Part shown: piece by piece, positions 34,130 to 47,454 of the stretch
Layout of the letters: each line of letters starts with the position of its first letter
Numbering within the stretch: position 1 is the stretch's first letter
Assembly: GCA_028571685.1 (NCBI GenBank)
Contig: CM053146.1
Span: forward strand, 22,789,431-22,853,430
Source: Heterohyrax brucei
Taxonomy: Eukaryota; Chordata; Mammalia; Hyracoidea; Procaviidae
Reading direction: 5' to 3'
DNA length: 64,000 bases
The notes under the pieces: model-generated
Database searches by the model: none
What the model was told of the DNA's origin: nothing
The model's input: only the letters and a program-made list of their open reading frames with translations
Translations under genes and position numbers: made by a program

Positions 34130-34735
34130 TCATCACCATTCAGATCTGTGTTTATACTGAGCGTCTTTCTAGGTGTTCTGTCCCTCATCAGCGGTGCTGT
34201 GTTGCAGTCACCTACTATTATTGTGAAGCTGTCTATCTCTTTTTTCAAAGCTGTCAGAGTTTTTTTTGTTTGTTTGTTTGTTTTTGTATTTTGGAGCCCC
34301 TTCATTGGGTGCATAAGTATTTAATATGGTTATGTCCTCCTGATGTACTGACCCTTTAATAATGTAGCATCCTTCTTTTGCTGGCTGGCATCCTTCTTTA
34401 TCCTTTGTGATAGACTTTAAAGTCTATTTTGTTAGAAATTAACATTGCAACTCTTTTTTTTAAATCGTTGTTAGGTTGATATATTTTTTCCACCCCTTGA
34501 GTTTTAGTTTGATGTTGTCTTTAAGTCTAAGGTGTGTCTCTTCTAAGCAGCACATAGACAGACCATTTTTAAAAAAAAAATCCATTCTGACAATCTCTGT
34601 CTACATTCAGTATAATTATTGATAGGTATGACTTTAGTGCTGTCGTTTTCATGCCTTTTTGTGTGTGTGTGTGCTGTTGACAGTTTCTTTGTTCGACTTA
34701 ACATTCTCTTCTGAGCTGTTTTTCTTTTCTTTTTT
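34130..34735 (-). mobile_element. Host L1 of nested stack, endonuclease part, antisense
   Basis: Antisense endonuclease blocks are readable: 'cacctactattattgtgaag', 'ttggagccccttcattgggt', 'ctaagcagcacatagacaga'. It stops at 34735 in the region between endonuclease and ORF1 and appears to resume at 44333. A (TTTG)n run lies at about 34264-34283. Confidence 0.7.
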
Positions 34736-35320
34736 AAATAAATTTTATTGTAGTTCGAAGACAGGTTTACATTCTATATCAATTTTCCATATAACACCCG
34801 GAACTTTCACTGCTACTCTATTCTAACTGCTCCCACCCCCGCCACGTGTCAGCACATCCCCACTTCTGATCCAGAATTTCCTCTGTTGGTATGACGAAGA
34901 TTTGTCTCCCATCATCCTGTCCTCTCACCTCCAGCAATGAGATTTTCAACAGTCCTATGTACGTATTTGAGTCCAAAAGTTTGTTCGTCACTGTCTAATT
35001 CTATCTTTTGTATATTGCAGTTCAAGCCCAGTCTGGAGGTCTGGCCTTGGTGCTGGATGTGGTTTTGGGTTAGGGAGTCTGGGGGCCATGCTCTGAAGAG
35101 ATTCTACAAACTAACAGACCGTCAAGTTTGGTGATTTGGTAAAGTTCTAGTCCTGCCCTCTAATCTTTCTCCTGCTATATCAGGAGCTCCATGGCATGTG
35201 CCCCATCTGGGTAGTCATTGATGGTGGCTGAGCACCATTTAGTTCTTCAGGTTCCACGCTGAAGAAGATACTGGTTCATATGTCCCCTTCCATTTGGTCG
35301 GGGGGGGGGCTCATATTTTC
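34736..35320 (-). mobile_element. L1 3' UTR fragment, antisense
   Basis: It starts with a T-rich tail (tttttaaataaattttattg), then 'cccccgccacgtgtcagcac' and 'ggtggctgagcaccatttag', an L1 3' UTR of a subfamily different from its neighbours. It ends at a G-run (about 35301-35309). Confidence 0.6.
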
Positions 35321-37719
35321 CTCTACTTCTTTTTTTTTATTATGATTGAATGAAAATGTACATTCCCATATAAATTTGCATGCCCAACTATATGCAGCTC
35401 CCACTGCTCCCCCTGCCCAGTGACAGCACACTCTTCCTCTCAGCTCCATACATGTCTTATCCTCCCAACAATCTCCTATCCCCTTCTCTCCACCTACTCC
35501 CCTGCCTCCAGTAAAAGGTCAGCAGGACAACATCCTATAGATGCACAGAACTATCAATTGCACACATGATATGGTCACTCTGTGTCACCAAGTCCAATCC
35601 TGTCCGAAGAGTTGACCTCCACTATCATTTACGGGCAAGGGCAGCATCAGGGCCACGGGCCATGCTTCTATGGAAACTCCAAGGCCCCTGGACCGTGAAT
35701 TATAGTCTTTTAGTGGAGATCTCAGAGTGTACCCCTTTTTATTCTTCTGTTGCCAGTGAGACTCAACTTTGTGAGCTCCATCGTGGCTATCGCTGGTGGT
35801 GGCCGGGCACCAACCAGTTCTTCTGGTCCTCTATTTGTTGATCTCCTCCATTTACTTCTGGTCCAGATGGATTGGGACAAATTGATGCCACTTAGGTGAC
35901 AGCTTGCTAGCTTTTAAGACCCCCAAACACCACTTACCAAATGATGTGAAGAACATTTTCTTTGGAGAAAAAGAAGAAGACAAAAAAAGCTTGGATGTGC
36001 CAATTAGCCTAGATAACCCCTGAGATTGTGGTCCCCTGACCCCCAACATTGTTATTCTCTTTCCAAAGAATTAGGCCATATTTAGGGAACAATTTAGTTT
36101 TGATGTTGTACAGTTGTGGGTACTGTTTATTTAGTATGTGCTGTCATACTCTATACCTAACCTGAATCTTGACGACTATCTAATTAGTATAGACCCATCT
36201 ACCTCCCTCCCTACCCTTGAAACCATCAAAAATTGATTTTTTCTATGCTTAAATGTTTTGTTGCATCCTTTTAATAAAGGTCTCATACAATATTTGTCTT
36301 TTCGCATCTGGCTAATTTCACTCAACCTAATGTCCTCTAGGTAGTTCCATTTTATTGTGTATTTCACTAAACCATCGTTGTTCCTCATCGTTGAATAGTA
36401 TTTTCCTGTATGAATACACCATAGTTTGTTTAACCATTTATCTGTTGATGAATACCTAGGTTGCTTCCATCTTTTTTGTATCATGAGAGAGATGCAGTAA
36501 ACATTGCTGCGTATGTATCTGTTTTTGTGGTGACCCTTATTTCTCTGGAATATAATGCAAGGGTGGCATTGGTAGATCACATGGTATTTCTATTTCTAAT
36601 TTTTTAAGAAAGTGCCAAATTGATTTCCATGGTGATTGTACCATTTTACACTACAATCCACAGTGTAGAAGAGTTCCAATCTCTCCTCATCTTCTCTAGC
36701 ATTCATTATTTTGTGGTTTTTAGATTACTGCTAACCTTGTTGAGGTGAGATGGTATCTCATTGCAGTTTTGAATTGTATTTCTCTGATGGCTAGTGATTG
36801 TGAGCATTTCTTCGTGTATCTGTTTGCATTCAATGTATCTTCTTTGGTGAAGTGCCTGTTCATGTTCTTTGCCCGTTCTTTAATAGGGTTGACTGTCTTT
36901 TTCTGGTTGAGGTTTTATAGTAACTTGTAGATTAAGGAGATTAAATGTTGATCACAAATGTGGTAGCGAAAAACTCTTTCCCATTCTGTAGGTATTCTTT
37001 TAACTCTTTTGATGAAAACTTTGGATGAGCATAAGTGTTTGGTTTTTAAGAGTTCCCAATTCTCCATTTTCATTCATGGTGTTTGCTGGTTATTGGTGAT
37101 TTTTTTGTATACTGTTCATGCCGTGAATTAGGGCTTCTAGGGTCATCCCTATTTTTTCTTCCAAGACCTTTATTGTTTTAGTTTTTATGTTTAGGTCTTT
37201 GATCCCTTTTGAGTTTGTTTTTGTGCATAGAGTAGATAAGGGTCTTGTTTCATCTTTTAGCAGATGGACATCCACTAATGCCATCACCATTTGTTGAAAA
37301 GACTGCATTTTCCCCAGTTCATAGCCTTTGAGCCTTTATCAAAAATCAGTTGCTCATAGGTGGATGATGTTATATTTGGATTCTCAATTCTGTTTCAGTG
37401 GTCTCTGTGTCTTTTTTTGTACCAGTACCAGGCTGTCTTGACTGTAGTGGCAGTATAGTAGGTTTTAAGATCAGGTGGTATGAGGCCGCCAACTTTGTTC
37501 TTCTTCTTTAGTAATGTTTTACTTATTGACTGCTTCTTCCCTTTTCGTAAGAAGTTAGTGATTTGTTCTCTTTGTTCTTCTTCTTTAGTAATGCTTCACT
37601 TATCCACTACTTCCTCCCTTTCCAGGAGAAGTTAGTGATTTGTTTCTCTATCTCATTAAAAATGCCATTGAGATTTGTACCGGGATTTCACTGTATATAT
37701 AGATTGTTTGGGGTAGAAT

Positions 37720-37887
37720 GGAAACCCTGCTGGCATAGTGGGTTAAGTGCTACCTCTGTTAACCAAAGAGTGGCAGTTCAAATCTGCCAGGCATTTCTTG
37801 GCAACTCTGTGTGGCAGTTCTACTCTGACCTATACGGTCACTATGAGCCAGAACTGATTCAATGGCAGACGGTTTGGCTTTTTGGGA
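37720..37887 (+). mobile_element. AfroSINE inside antisense L1
   Basis: It runs from head (ggaaaccctgctggcatagt) through 'tggcagttctactctgacct' to tail 'cagacggtttggctttttgg'. A repeated ggtagaat flanks it (about 37712 and 37896), a likely target duplication. Confidence 0.85.
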
Positions 37888-38663
37888 GGGGGTAAGGTAG
37901 AATAGTCATTCTCATAATGTTAAGTCTTCCTATGCAGGAGCAAGGCAGGTTTCTCCACTTATGGAAGTCACTTTTAGTTTCTCTCAGTAGGGTCTTGTAG
38001 TTTTCTTTATATAGGTCTTTTACGTCTCTGGTTACATTTATTCCTAGGTATTTTGGGGTTATAGTAGATGGTAATGATTTTGAGATTTTGTCTTTGTCTC
38101 TCAACTGATTTATGTATGTTTATCTTGTATCCTGACACTTTGCTGAAGTCTTCTGTTAAATCCAGTAGTTTTTGATGGATTCTTTAGGGTTTTCTTTGTA
38201 CAGGATCATATTATCTACAAATAGTGATATTTTTACTTCTTCTTTGCCCAATCTTGATGGCCCTTGTTTTTTTGTTGTGTCTGACTTCTCTGGCTAGGAT
38301 CCCTAGAACGGTGTTGAATGTAAGTGGTGACAGTGAGCACTATTGTCTGGTACCTGTTCTTAAGGGGAATGCTTTCAACTTTGCTACATTCAATACTATG
38401 GCTGTTGGTTTTGTGTAGATGCCCCTTATTATACTGAGAAATTTCCTTTCTATTCCTATTCTACCGAGAGTTTTTAACATGAATGGATGTTGGACTTTAT
38501 CAAATGATTTTTTTCTGCATCTATTGACAGAATCAAGTAATTCTTTTGCTTATGTGATGAATTTTTTTTTTTTTGCTTATGTGATGAAATTTTTTTTGTA
38601 TTGTTGAACCATCCCTGCATCCCTGGTATGACTCCTACTGGGTCATGGTGAACTTTTTTGTTG

Positions 38664-40504
38664 TTATATGATTAAGTGAAAGTATACAATCCAAGTCAAT
38701 TTTGCATCCCCACCTCTCTGTGACTCTATCTGCTCCCCTCATCCTGTGACAGCACACTCATCCTTTTCACTCTTTACTTCTAGTATCCTCTCAAGGAACA
38801 ACCTGTCTCCTTCTTTCTGACCACTCTTATCCCCTCTAAAAAAAAAAAAAAAAACAGTAAGACAGCCTTCTATACGTGGGTAAAATCATAAAATACACAC
38901 ACCACATGCTCATCCTGTTTCCCCAAGTCCAGTCCAATTTTGTCTGAAGTATTGACCTCAGTACTGGTTTCAGGTCTCAGCTAGCAGCAAGTCTAGGAGC
39001 CATGTTCCCAGGTTATTCTTTAGGCTGAACCATCAAGTCTTTTAATAGAGTTCTTCATCTGCACACCTCTTTTTCTTCTGCTGTGTCAGGGACCCTACGT
39101 TGTGTTGCTTGTCAGGGCTGACTTTGGTGGAGGCTGGCCACTATCTGGATCTTCTGGTCTTGTGCTGATGTAATCTCCCAGTTGTATGGGTCCTTCATTC
39201 TCCTGGGCTCATTTTACCTTGTGTCTTTGATGTCTTTTGTTGTCATCTGTTCCAGGCGTGTTGGGACCAATTGATGTTCCCAAGATGGAAGCCTGCTGTC
39301 TTTTAAGAACCAGATACCACTCACCAATATGGGGTGCAGCAGACTCTCTTAGCAAAAGACTAGTTATCCAATTAACCTCAGTGTCCCCTGAAAGCATGGT
39401 CCCCAGACTCCTGTTCCTGTTACTCTATCTTCTGCAATGTTGGGTTGACTTTAGAAAATCTTTTAGTTTATAGTTCACTTATGCTGGCCTGGCATCTGCT
39501 GTGTGCTGTCATTCCTTTCACCTAACTGAATTCCTATTGACTAATCTATGACAACCCTCACCCTCCCTTCTCACCTTGTAGCCATCAAAGAGTCTTTTCT
39601 TCTACGGATAAATCTTTTATTAAGTCCTTATAATAGTGGTCTTATATAATACTTACCCTTTTGCAGCTAACTGATTTTGCTCAGCATAATGTCTTCTAGT
39701 TGATACTGGGCTATGAGATTCTTCCTGAAATCATCATTGTTCTGTATTGCTGCAGAGTATTCTATTGTGTACATATACCATGGTTTGTTTATCCATTCAT
39801 CTGCTTATGGGCACCTACTTTGATGCCATCTTTTTTTCTATTGAGGACAGTGCTGCAATAAACATTCGTGTGCACCTATTTGTTTTTGTGACAGCCCTTA
39901 TTTCTCTAGGATATATTCCAAGCAGTGGGATTGCTGGATCATATGGCGTTTCTATTTCTGGCTTTTAAAGAAAGTGCCACATTGCTTTCCAAAGAGGTTG
40001 TACCATTTTGCAACCCCATCGGCAGTGTAGGAGAGTTCCAATCTCTCCATAGCCTCTCTAGCACTTGTTATTTTGTATTTTCTGGATTATTGCCAACCTC
40101 ATTGACGTGAGATGGTATCTCATTGCAGTTTTGACTTGTATTTCTCTAATAGCTAATGATCATGAGCAATTTCTTCATGTGTTTTTTGGCTGCCTGGGTG
40201 TCTTCTTTGGTGAAGTGTCTGTCTCCTTTGCCTATTGTTTAATTGGGTTATTTGTCTTTTTGTTGTTGTTGATATTTTGCAGTACCTTGTAGATTACGGA
40301 AATTAAAAGTCAATCTGATACATAGCTGCCAAAATATTTTTTCCCAGTCTGTAGGCAGTCTTTTAACTCTCTTGATAAAGTCTTTGGATGAGTGTGTTTG
40401 ATTTTTAGTAGTTCTCATTTATCTATTTTCTCCTGCATTGTTTGTGCATTGATAGTAAGATTTTGTACTCTCTCTAAGCTGTGTATTAGAAATTCCACTG
40501 TTGT
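38664..40504 (-). mobile_element. 5'-truncated L1 inserted in the older L1
   Basis: It has a 3' UTR at left (attaagtgaaagtatacaat, an 18-base A-run at about 38838-38855) and ORF2 C-terminus at right to about 40440. A duplication tgaacttttttgttg (38649-38663) / tgaactattttgttg (40505-40519), 14 of 15 identical, marks its ends. The older L1 reads on across it. Confidence 0.9.
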
Positions 40505-43500
40505 TGAACTATTTTGTTGCTGAATTCTGTTGGCTAAGATTTTGTTGAGAATTTTTTGTATCTAGGTTCATGAGAGATACCGGTGTGTAATTCTCCTTTT
40601 TTGTGCTGTCTTTACCTGGTTCGGTATCAGGGTTATACTAGCTTCATAGAATGAGTTTGGGAGTACTCTATCTTTCCCTATGCTCTGGAATACCTTTAGT
40701 AATAGTAGTTTTAATTCTTCTCTGAAAGTTTGGTAGAATTCTAGGCCTAGGTTTTTATTTTTGGGGGATTGGGAGTTTTTAAATTACTTTTTCAATCTCT
40801 TCTCTTGTGGTGGATTTATTCAGTTGTTCTGTCTACTAGTTTTGGCAGGTAGTGTTTTTCTCAGAAAACTGTCCATTTCTTCTAGGTTTTTTAATTTATT
40901 GGAGCACAGTGTTTCACAGCATTCTGTTATCATTCTTTTGATTTCATATGAGTCTGTTGTGACATCAACCAACTCATTTCTTAGTTGGGTTATTTGTTTC
41001 CTCTCTTGTTTTTCCTCTGGAAGTTTGGCCAATGGCTTATCACTTTTGCTGATCTTTTCAAAAAACCAGCTTTTGGTATTGTTGACTCTTTCAATCATTT
41101 TTATGTTTTCTATTTAATTTACATCTTCTTTAATTTTTATTATTTCCTTTCTTCTGGAGCCTGCTGGGTTCATTTGCTGGGTTCTTTCCAGTCTTTCAAG
41201 TTGAAGAGTTAATTCTTTGATTTATGCCTTTTCTTCTTTTTGTATGTGTGGGTATATTGTGACATCCGAGAACTGCTTTTGTCGTGCTCCATAGACTTTG
41301 ATGGGATGTGTTTTCATTCTTGTTTGATTCTATGAATTTCTTCATTTTGTCTTTAATTTCTTCTATTACCCCACAGTTCTTAAGCAAAGAGTTGTACAGT
41401 TTCCATGTTTTTTATTTTATTTCTATCTTTTTTTTTCTGTTATTGGTTTCTAACTTTATGGCTTTACCATCTGAAAAGAAGTTTTGTATTATTTCAATAT
41501 TTTGTATCTTGATAATGTTTGCTCTGTGGTCTAATATGTGGTCAATTCTGGAGAATGTTCCACATATATTGGAAAAGAAAGGATACCTTGCTGCTGTTGG
41601 GTGAAATGTTCTGAATGTCTGTGAAATCAAGTTGGTTGATTGTGGCATTTAGATCTTTTACATTTTTATGGAACTTTTTGTGAGATGTTCTGTACTTAAC
41701 TGAGAGTGGTGTGTTGAAATCTCCTACTATTATTGTAGAGCTATCTATTCATGTGAATAGTGTTTGTTTCATGCATTTTGGAGCTTTGTCGTTGGGTGCG
41801 TAGATAGTCAACATGGTTAAATCCTCCTGCTGTTTTTTGCCCTTAACCAATATATAGTGGCCCTCTTTACCTAGTATAGTGGGTTTAACTTTTAAGTCTA
41901 TTTTATCAGAGATTACTATTGCCACTTCTGCTGATACATCTTTTTTCATCCTTTGAGTTATAGCTAATTTGTGTCTTTGAGTCTAAGACATGTCCTTTCT
42001 AAGCAGTATATAGATGGGTCATTTGTTTAATCCTATTTGTGGCTCTCCTTCTCTTTATTGGTATATGTAGACTGCATTCAGTATGATTATTAATAGGTAT
42101 GATCTTAGTACTATCATTTTGATGCCTTCTTTGTGAGTGTTTTGGACAACTTCTCCATTCAATTTCATTTTTCAGGGCTGAGTCTATGCTTATGATTTTT
42201 CTTTTCATGTCTTTCAGTGCTTTTTGTTTGTTTTTTTTTTTTGTAACTGATGAGACTTTGCATTTTGCTTGTTTTTTATTTTGTTTGGCATTTTGAAGTG
42301 TAGCATCGTAGGCTTCTGTTGCAGTTACACCTTCAGTACCCTTTATCATTCTAAAAGTGGCTCAGTCTACAATGGGTTTGTATCTCCTAAGTTTCCTCCC
42401 CATCTGGAAGATACGTAGTTGTATTAATTCATCTCTCTTTTTTTGTGTGATATTGTCATAAATTTAATCCTGAGATGTCTGAATTTTTATTTTTTGTGAT
42501 TTGGTTTTAGATGTGTTGTATGTATTTCCTAAGCTGATGGTATTTGGGTGCTCTATCAAGCACTGAAAGTTTGAAAATATGTCTAGTGTTATTTATTTTG
42601 TAATTGAAGAACATCCTTCAATGTTTCTTGTAACTTTTGGTTTAGTTTTTGCAGATTCTCTAAACTTCTGCTTATCTGTAAAAGTCTTAATTTCGTCTTT
42701 GTATTTGAGATACCGTTTTGCAGGTGGCGTAGTTCTTGGTGGGCAGTTTTGGTTTTTTTCTTCAGGGATTTATATATATCATCCCATTGTCTTCTTTCCA
42801 GCATGGTTTGGGCTAAGTAATTTGAACTTATTCTTAATAATTTTTCCTTTGTAGATTATTTTTGTTGTGTTGTTTAAGTCTAGCTGTCTTCAGGAGCCTC
42901 TCTTTATCTCTGGTCTTATTGGATTTGATTATAATATGGTTTGGTGTATTTCTTTTGGGATCTATCTTCAGTGATATTCAGTGAGCATCCTGGATGGACA
43001 TCTTCTCATTTTTCATGGTATCAGGAAACATTTCTGTCAGCAGGTCTTCAAGAATTCTATGATTTCAGTTATCCCCCTTTGTTCTGGTACTCCAGTCATA
43101 TATGTATTTTTCCTCTTGCTAGAATTCCATGTAACTCTTAAGGATTCTTTGTTTTTATTGAATCTTTTATCTGATTTTTCCTTATGTATGCAGGTGTCAT
43201 TTACTGTGTCTTCATTCTTGCTAATTCTGTATTCAGTTTCCTCAATACTGCTCCTTTCCCCTTCTATTTGAGTTGTCACACTTAGTAATTTTATTGTTAA
43301 TCTAATTTCAGACAGTTGCTGCTCAAGCACTTCTTGTAGCTTGTTTGATTTTCCAGACTGCTCTGCTGCACTTTACCTGATCTCTTGGATAGCCCTGTGC
43401 ATCATTCTTCTGTATCCTAGCTCCAATACTTGCAGAAAGTCTTCTTCCTCTGGGAAATTTGTTGACTCTTCGTTTTGTGAGTTTTCAGAAATCATGTAGT

Positions 43501-43819
43501 CTGTTTCTTTAGATGTTTAGAAATTGATTGTTGTCTCTGCACCATCTGAAAGCTGTTGCAGTTTACTTTTGTGTTTACAGTACTTTAAGTTGTATCTATA
43601 GATACTTAAGTCATTTGAGCTCATTTGGTTTTCAGAACCTCTGTAAATCAGATGACCTGTCCTGCTTGGCTCTTTTGGAGTTGGGCTGGTGTTTCTCCTG
43701 CAGGTCTGACAAGCTTCTGCCCTGTGACCTTATGCACTGTGATCTACTATCTTCTACAAGGTCTTGGGCCACAGCATTTGCGCAGCGGGTTCAACACTAC
43801 TCCAGCCCACTCATCCCCT

Positions 43820-44325
43820 ATGCCTTCTCCCCAGCTGTGCTACCTCCCTGGGTTGTGCTTGCTCCCCTGTACTTCCTCCCTGATTCAAATTACATGTATG
43901 TGAACTTCCTGGTGCCACCTCCTTGTGCCACACTTCCTCCTCTGTGACACCTACACAGGCTCTGCTGGCACAGCAGTGTGTTCCCCGGGCTGCACTCTCT
44001 CCCAAGCCACTGCTTTCTGGACTTCATGTGCTACACGGTTCTGCCTTGCTGGGCTACATTCACTCCCCTGCAGCAGCTACCTAGAGTATGTGCCTCTTCA
44101 GGCCAAGCTCACACCCTAGTGCCAGCACCAGCTACCTGAAGTGTTTGAGCTCTCCAGCCCCACCTGTCCATGTTGTACTGATTCCCCTGCACCAGCTAAG
44201 TGGAACACATGAGGTCACTGGTGCCACCATCCAGACTGAAGTCATTCCCAAACAGCAGTTTCCTGGAGCACATGAGCTCTCTGGAAATGCTTTCCTGGTC
44301 CACACTCACTCACTCACCTTGACTC
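43820..44325 (-). repeat. Tandem monomers in L1 5' UTR
   Basis: About eight diverged units of roughly 62-75 bp, each with a variant of 'ctcccctgcagcagctacct' followed by 'gagcacatgagctctctgg', for example near 44069, 44118, 44187 and 44254. They are GC-richer than the rest of the L1. Confidence 0.65.
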
Positions 44326-44332
44326 AATTTTC

Positions 44333-47041
44333 TTTATGTATTTCTTTTCATCTCTGTTTTGTTGGTTTTGTGTTTATTGAGTCTTTATGCTTTTCTTGTT
44401 TTTTGTTTTGCTGTGTATGATTGTTGGTTTCTTTTGTAGTTATGTTAATATTTACCCCTAGTTTTCTAAGTTTAAACCAATTTCTTATTTCTTTATATTG
44501 CCTTGGCTTCCTCTCCACACAAAAGATTTAAGACAGCATTATTTAGTACTTCTTTTTTGTTTTAGTGTTGTCATCTTTTACATAATGACATCTCAATTTC
44601 CCTATTTTCAGTGTTTTAGCTTTGATTTATTTTTATGATTTCCCTGTCTTTGTTGGTATCTGATGGATGTATCCTGCATTCCATTCTTCACATGTTAATT
44701 GTGTTATTGATTTTCTAGCTGGACAACTCCCTTTAGTATTTCTTGTAATTTTGGTTTAGTTTTGCAAATTTTCTAAACTTCTGCTTATCTGGAAATGTCC
44801 TAATCTTGCCATTACATTTAACAGATAGTTTTTTTTGGTTGGATGTATAGTTCTTGGCTGGTATTTTTTTTCCTTAAAGGCTTTATACAGCCATCCCCTG
44901 GCCTTCTTTCCCGCATGGTTTCTGCTGAGTAGTCTGAGCTTAGTACCCTGAGCTTTTTAAATGAGTTTTTGTTTATCCACAGCCTCTCTTAAATTCTCTT
45001 TAGTTTTGATTTTTGACAAGTTTGATAATAATAAGTCTTGGTTACTCTCTTTTGAAGTCTCTCTGGTGTGAGTTTCAATGAACATCTTAGGTAGATATCC
45101 TCTCATCTTTCATGGTATCAGGGAAGCTTTCTGCCAGCAAATCGTCAACATTTTTTTCTGTATTTTTTGTTATCCTCCCTATACTCTTGTGCTTCAGTCA
45201 CTCATAGGTTATTTCTCTTGATAGAGCCCCACATAATTCTTAAGTTTTCTTCATTTTTTAAAATTATTTCATCTGATTTCCCCCAAATATGTTGGTGTCA
45301 AGTACTTTATCCTCGATCTCACTAACTCCGACTTACATCATATCTAGTCTGCTCCTATGACTCTGTTAAGCTAATTCTGAAATTTTATTGTTAATCTTCT
45401 GGATTCCTGTAGGCTCCTGAAGTCTGTTAAATTTGACAACATGCTCTTCTCTTAGCTTCCTGAATTCCTCAAAAGCTTTGTCTGCATGCTGGTTGGCTTA
45501 TTCTCCTTTCAGATATCTTGAAGAGTTCTCTACGTTAATCTTTTATATTCTACATCTGGTAATTTCAGGAAGTTCTCTTCATCCAGAAAATTTCTTTATT
45601 CTTTATTTTGTAAGCTTGCTAAAACCATTATGATCTATCTCTTTACATCCTTTGATGTTGACCATTGTCTCTGAGCTATCAATAATTTAGTGTATTTATA
45701 ATTTTTTTAGTTAGCTTACTGTATCTAGCTCTTTTGACATACTCAAACAGGCTGCTTGTGTGAGCTAGTTTGATTATGGGGCCTTTGGTACTCTAACATC
45801 CTTTCACCAGGTGGTCAGAGCTGTTACCAGGTATATGAGACCAATAGTCCATTTACTTTTCTCATAACAATTCAGCTCAAGTGTCCAGGTAGTGATCAAA
45901 TGTGTGGTGCAGGCTCTCATCTTCACTTCTAGACAAGTAGGTGCAACTGATGTAGGCACATGTTTCTGGATACAGTAGGGAATCACATGTTGATCAAGGT
46001 AAGAGGGCTGACAGCTGCCCCCTGCATGTCTGTGAGGAAAACGTGACCCTGTTCTGTAGAGTGTACAGGCAGGTGGTCTTTGCAGCTGAACTAAGGGCAC
46101 TCAATGCTTTTGACTGTAAGGACTGAGAGCCACCACTTATTCTTGGACCCCTGTCACAGGTAGGTAGCTGGCATGGGTGGAACAACCAGTCCTCAGGCCT
46201 CAGAAGTGGGTAGGTAAGGACCTTACTTAATAGGAGGAGTGCTGTCAAAAATCATGTACCTGCCTCTCCACCATGCAGCTGATATACTTGGCTTAGACAT
46301 CAGGTATAACCCTGGTATGTTATGCTAATGAGGGCCTATGCTGCTGTAATGGACTCACACAAATCCATGCAGGGAAGGAAGACATTCAGTGTCCACAGAC
46401 TCATTATGTCTGTACCTACACAAAGGAGCAGTTTCTTCCCTGAGTTCCTGGCTTGGTAGAGTCAGTAGAACTTTTTTTTTTCCTGTTAATTTTTTTCCCT
46501 TTTCAAGGCTGGGAGAATGGCTCAGGTGTGTGAGAAGTCTTACTTTCAGCTCAGGGAATTGATCAGTCTCTGAAATTGGCTTAGACTCAGAGCATAGGTG
46601 GAAGAGGGTAGCTAAATTGAAGAGAAATTTTCCCCAAAAGAGTGTTTTGTTGTTTATTTAGTAGGTTGGACACAAATACTTACCTTTTGCTGATTGCAGA
46701 CCACTTTTCACTGATTCTAGAGGCATAAGTAGACTCTTCACTGCGCAATCTCTCCCATTGTGGAAAACACTTCCTGAATGCCAATGCTTGCCTCACCATG
46801 CTGATGCCAGCAGATTTGGCCTGCAAAGTGCCAGTTCCTACCAGGCTGTTCTGGCAACTCCTCAATTTTTCTGAGCTATCTCTCCCTCCCCCTGGTGCTC
46901 TGTCCAATTCCTCAACTTTCCCTTTAATGTGCAAGGCTCCTACTTTGCCATTTATATAAACAATTCATTTGTTTCTCTAGGTCTTTGTTATAAGAAGCAC
47001 CACAGGAAATGTTTGACTACTCTGCCATCTTGGCCCTGTCC
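44333..47041 (-). mobile_element. Host L1 of nested stack, ORF1 and 5' UTR, antisense
   Basis: This continues from 34735 with the spacer and ORF1 (about 44700-45640), then a GC-richer 5' UTR to 'ctctgccatcttggccctgt' at about 47020-47039, the usual antisense 5' end of an L1. It is decayed. Confidence 0.75.
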
Positions 47042-47130
47042 CACCAGGCCTTTCTTCCTAGGTGCCTCTGAATGGATTCTAACTTTCAACCTTTGATTAG
47101 CAGCCAAACATGTTAACTGTTTGCACCGTC
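47042..47130 (-). mobile_element. AfroSINE head half, antisense
   Basis: 'ccaggcctttcttcctaggt' and 'ttagcagccaaacatgttaa' are the head half; the tail half is missing. Confidence 0.75.
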
Positions 47131-47150
47131 CAAGCGTTCTTTTATTTCAT

Positions 47151-47370
47151 TGTTGTTCTTTCTGGGTGCTGTCAAGCTGATTCCACCTCATAACAAATCC
47201 ATGTGGTTGGGTAGAACTACCCTATAGGGTTTCCTTGGCTATAATGTTTGTGGAATCAAATTGTCATATTGCTATCTCTTTCTCCTGTGAAGTGACTGGT
47301 GGGGTGGGTTCCAAACATTGACTTTTCAGTTAGCAACCAAGCACTTAACCACTGTGTAATCAGGGTTCCA
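47151..47370 (-). mobile_element. AfroSINE variant, antisense, long form
   Basis: 'gggtgctgtcaagctgattc', 'tagaactaccctatagggtt' and 'ttagcaaccaagcacttaac' with about 50 extra bases in the middle. A (TG)n/(TA)n repeat follows directly at 47376. Confidence 0.8.
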
Positions 47371-47375
47371 TGTGT

Positions 47376-47432
47376 GTGTGTATACATATATGTGTGTGTG
47401 TGTATATACATATATGTGTGTGTGTGTATACA
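47376..47432. repeat. (TG)n(TA)n compound microsatellite
   Basis: Alternating blocks of TG and TATACATA, three times over. Confidence 0.9.
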
Positions 47433-47454
47433 TAATTATATATAAATTTGTAAT

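Larger units (their letters stand above)
35321..44332 (-). mobile_element. Near full-length old L1, antisense
   Basis: Read on the minus strand from 44332 it has a 5' UTR with tandem units (43820-44325), ORF1 (about 43525-42570, e.g. SEIRLTIKLL and a RRQWDDIYKSL C-terminal block), endonuclease (about 42100-41410, e.g. FRTFHPTAARYPFFS and TFSRIDHILDHR), the linker (SWFFEKISKSDKPLAKL), reverse transcriptase (about 40900-37900) and a 3' UTR ending in a poly-T tract at about 35330. All frames are broken. An AfroSINE (37720-37887) and another L1 (38664-40504) are inserted. Without them it is about 7 kb. Confidence 0.85.
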
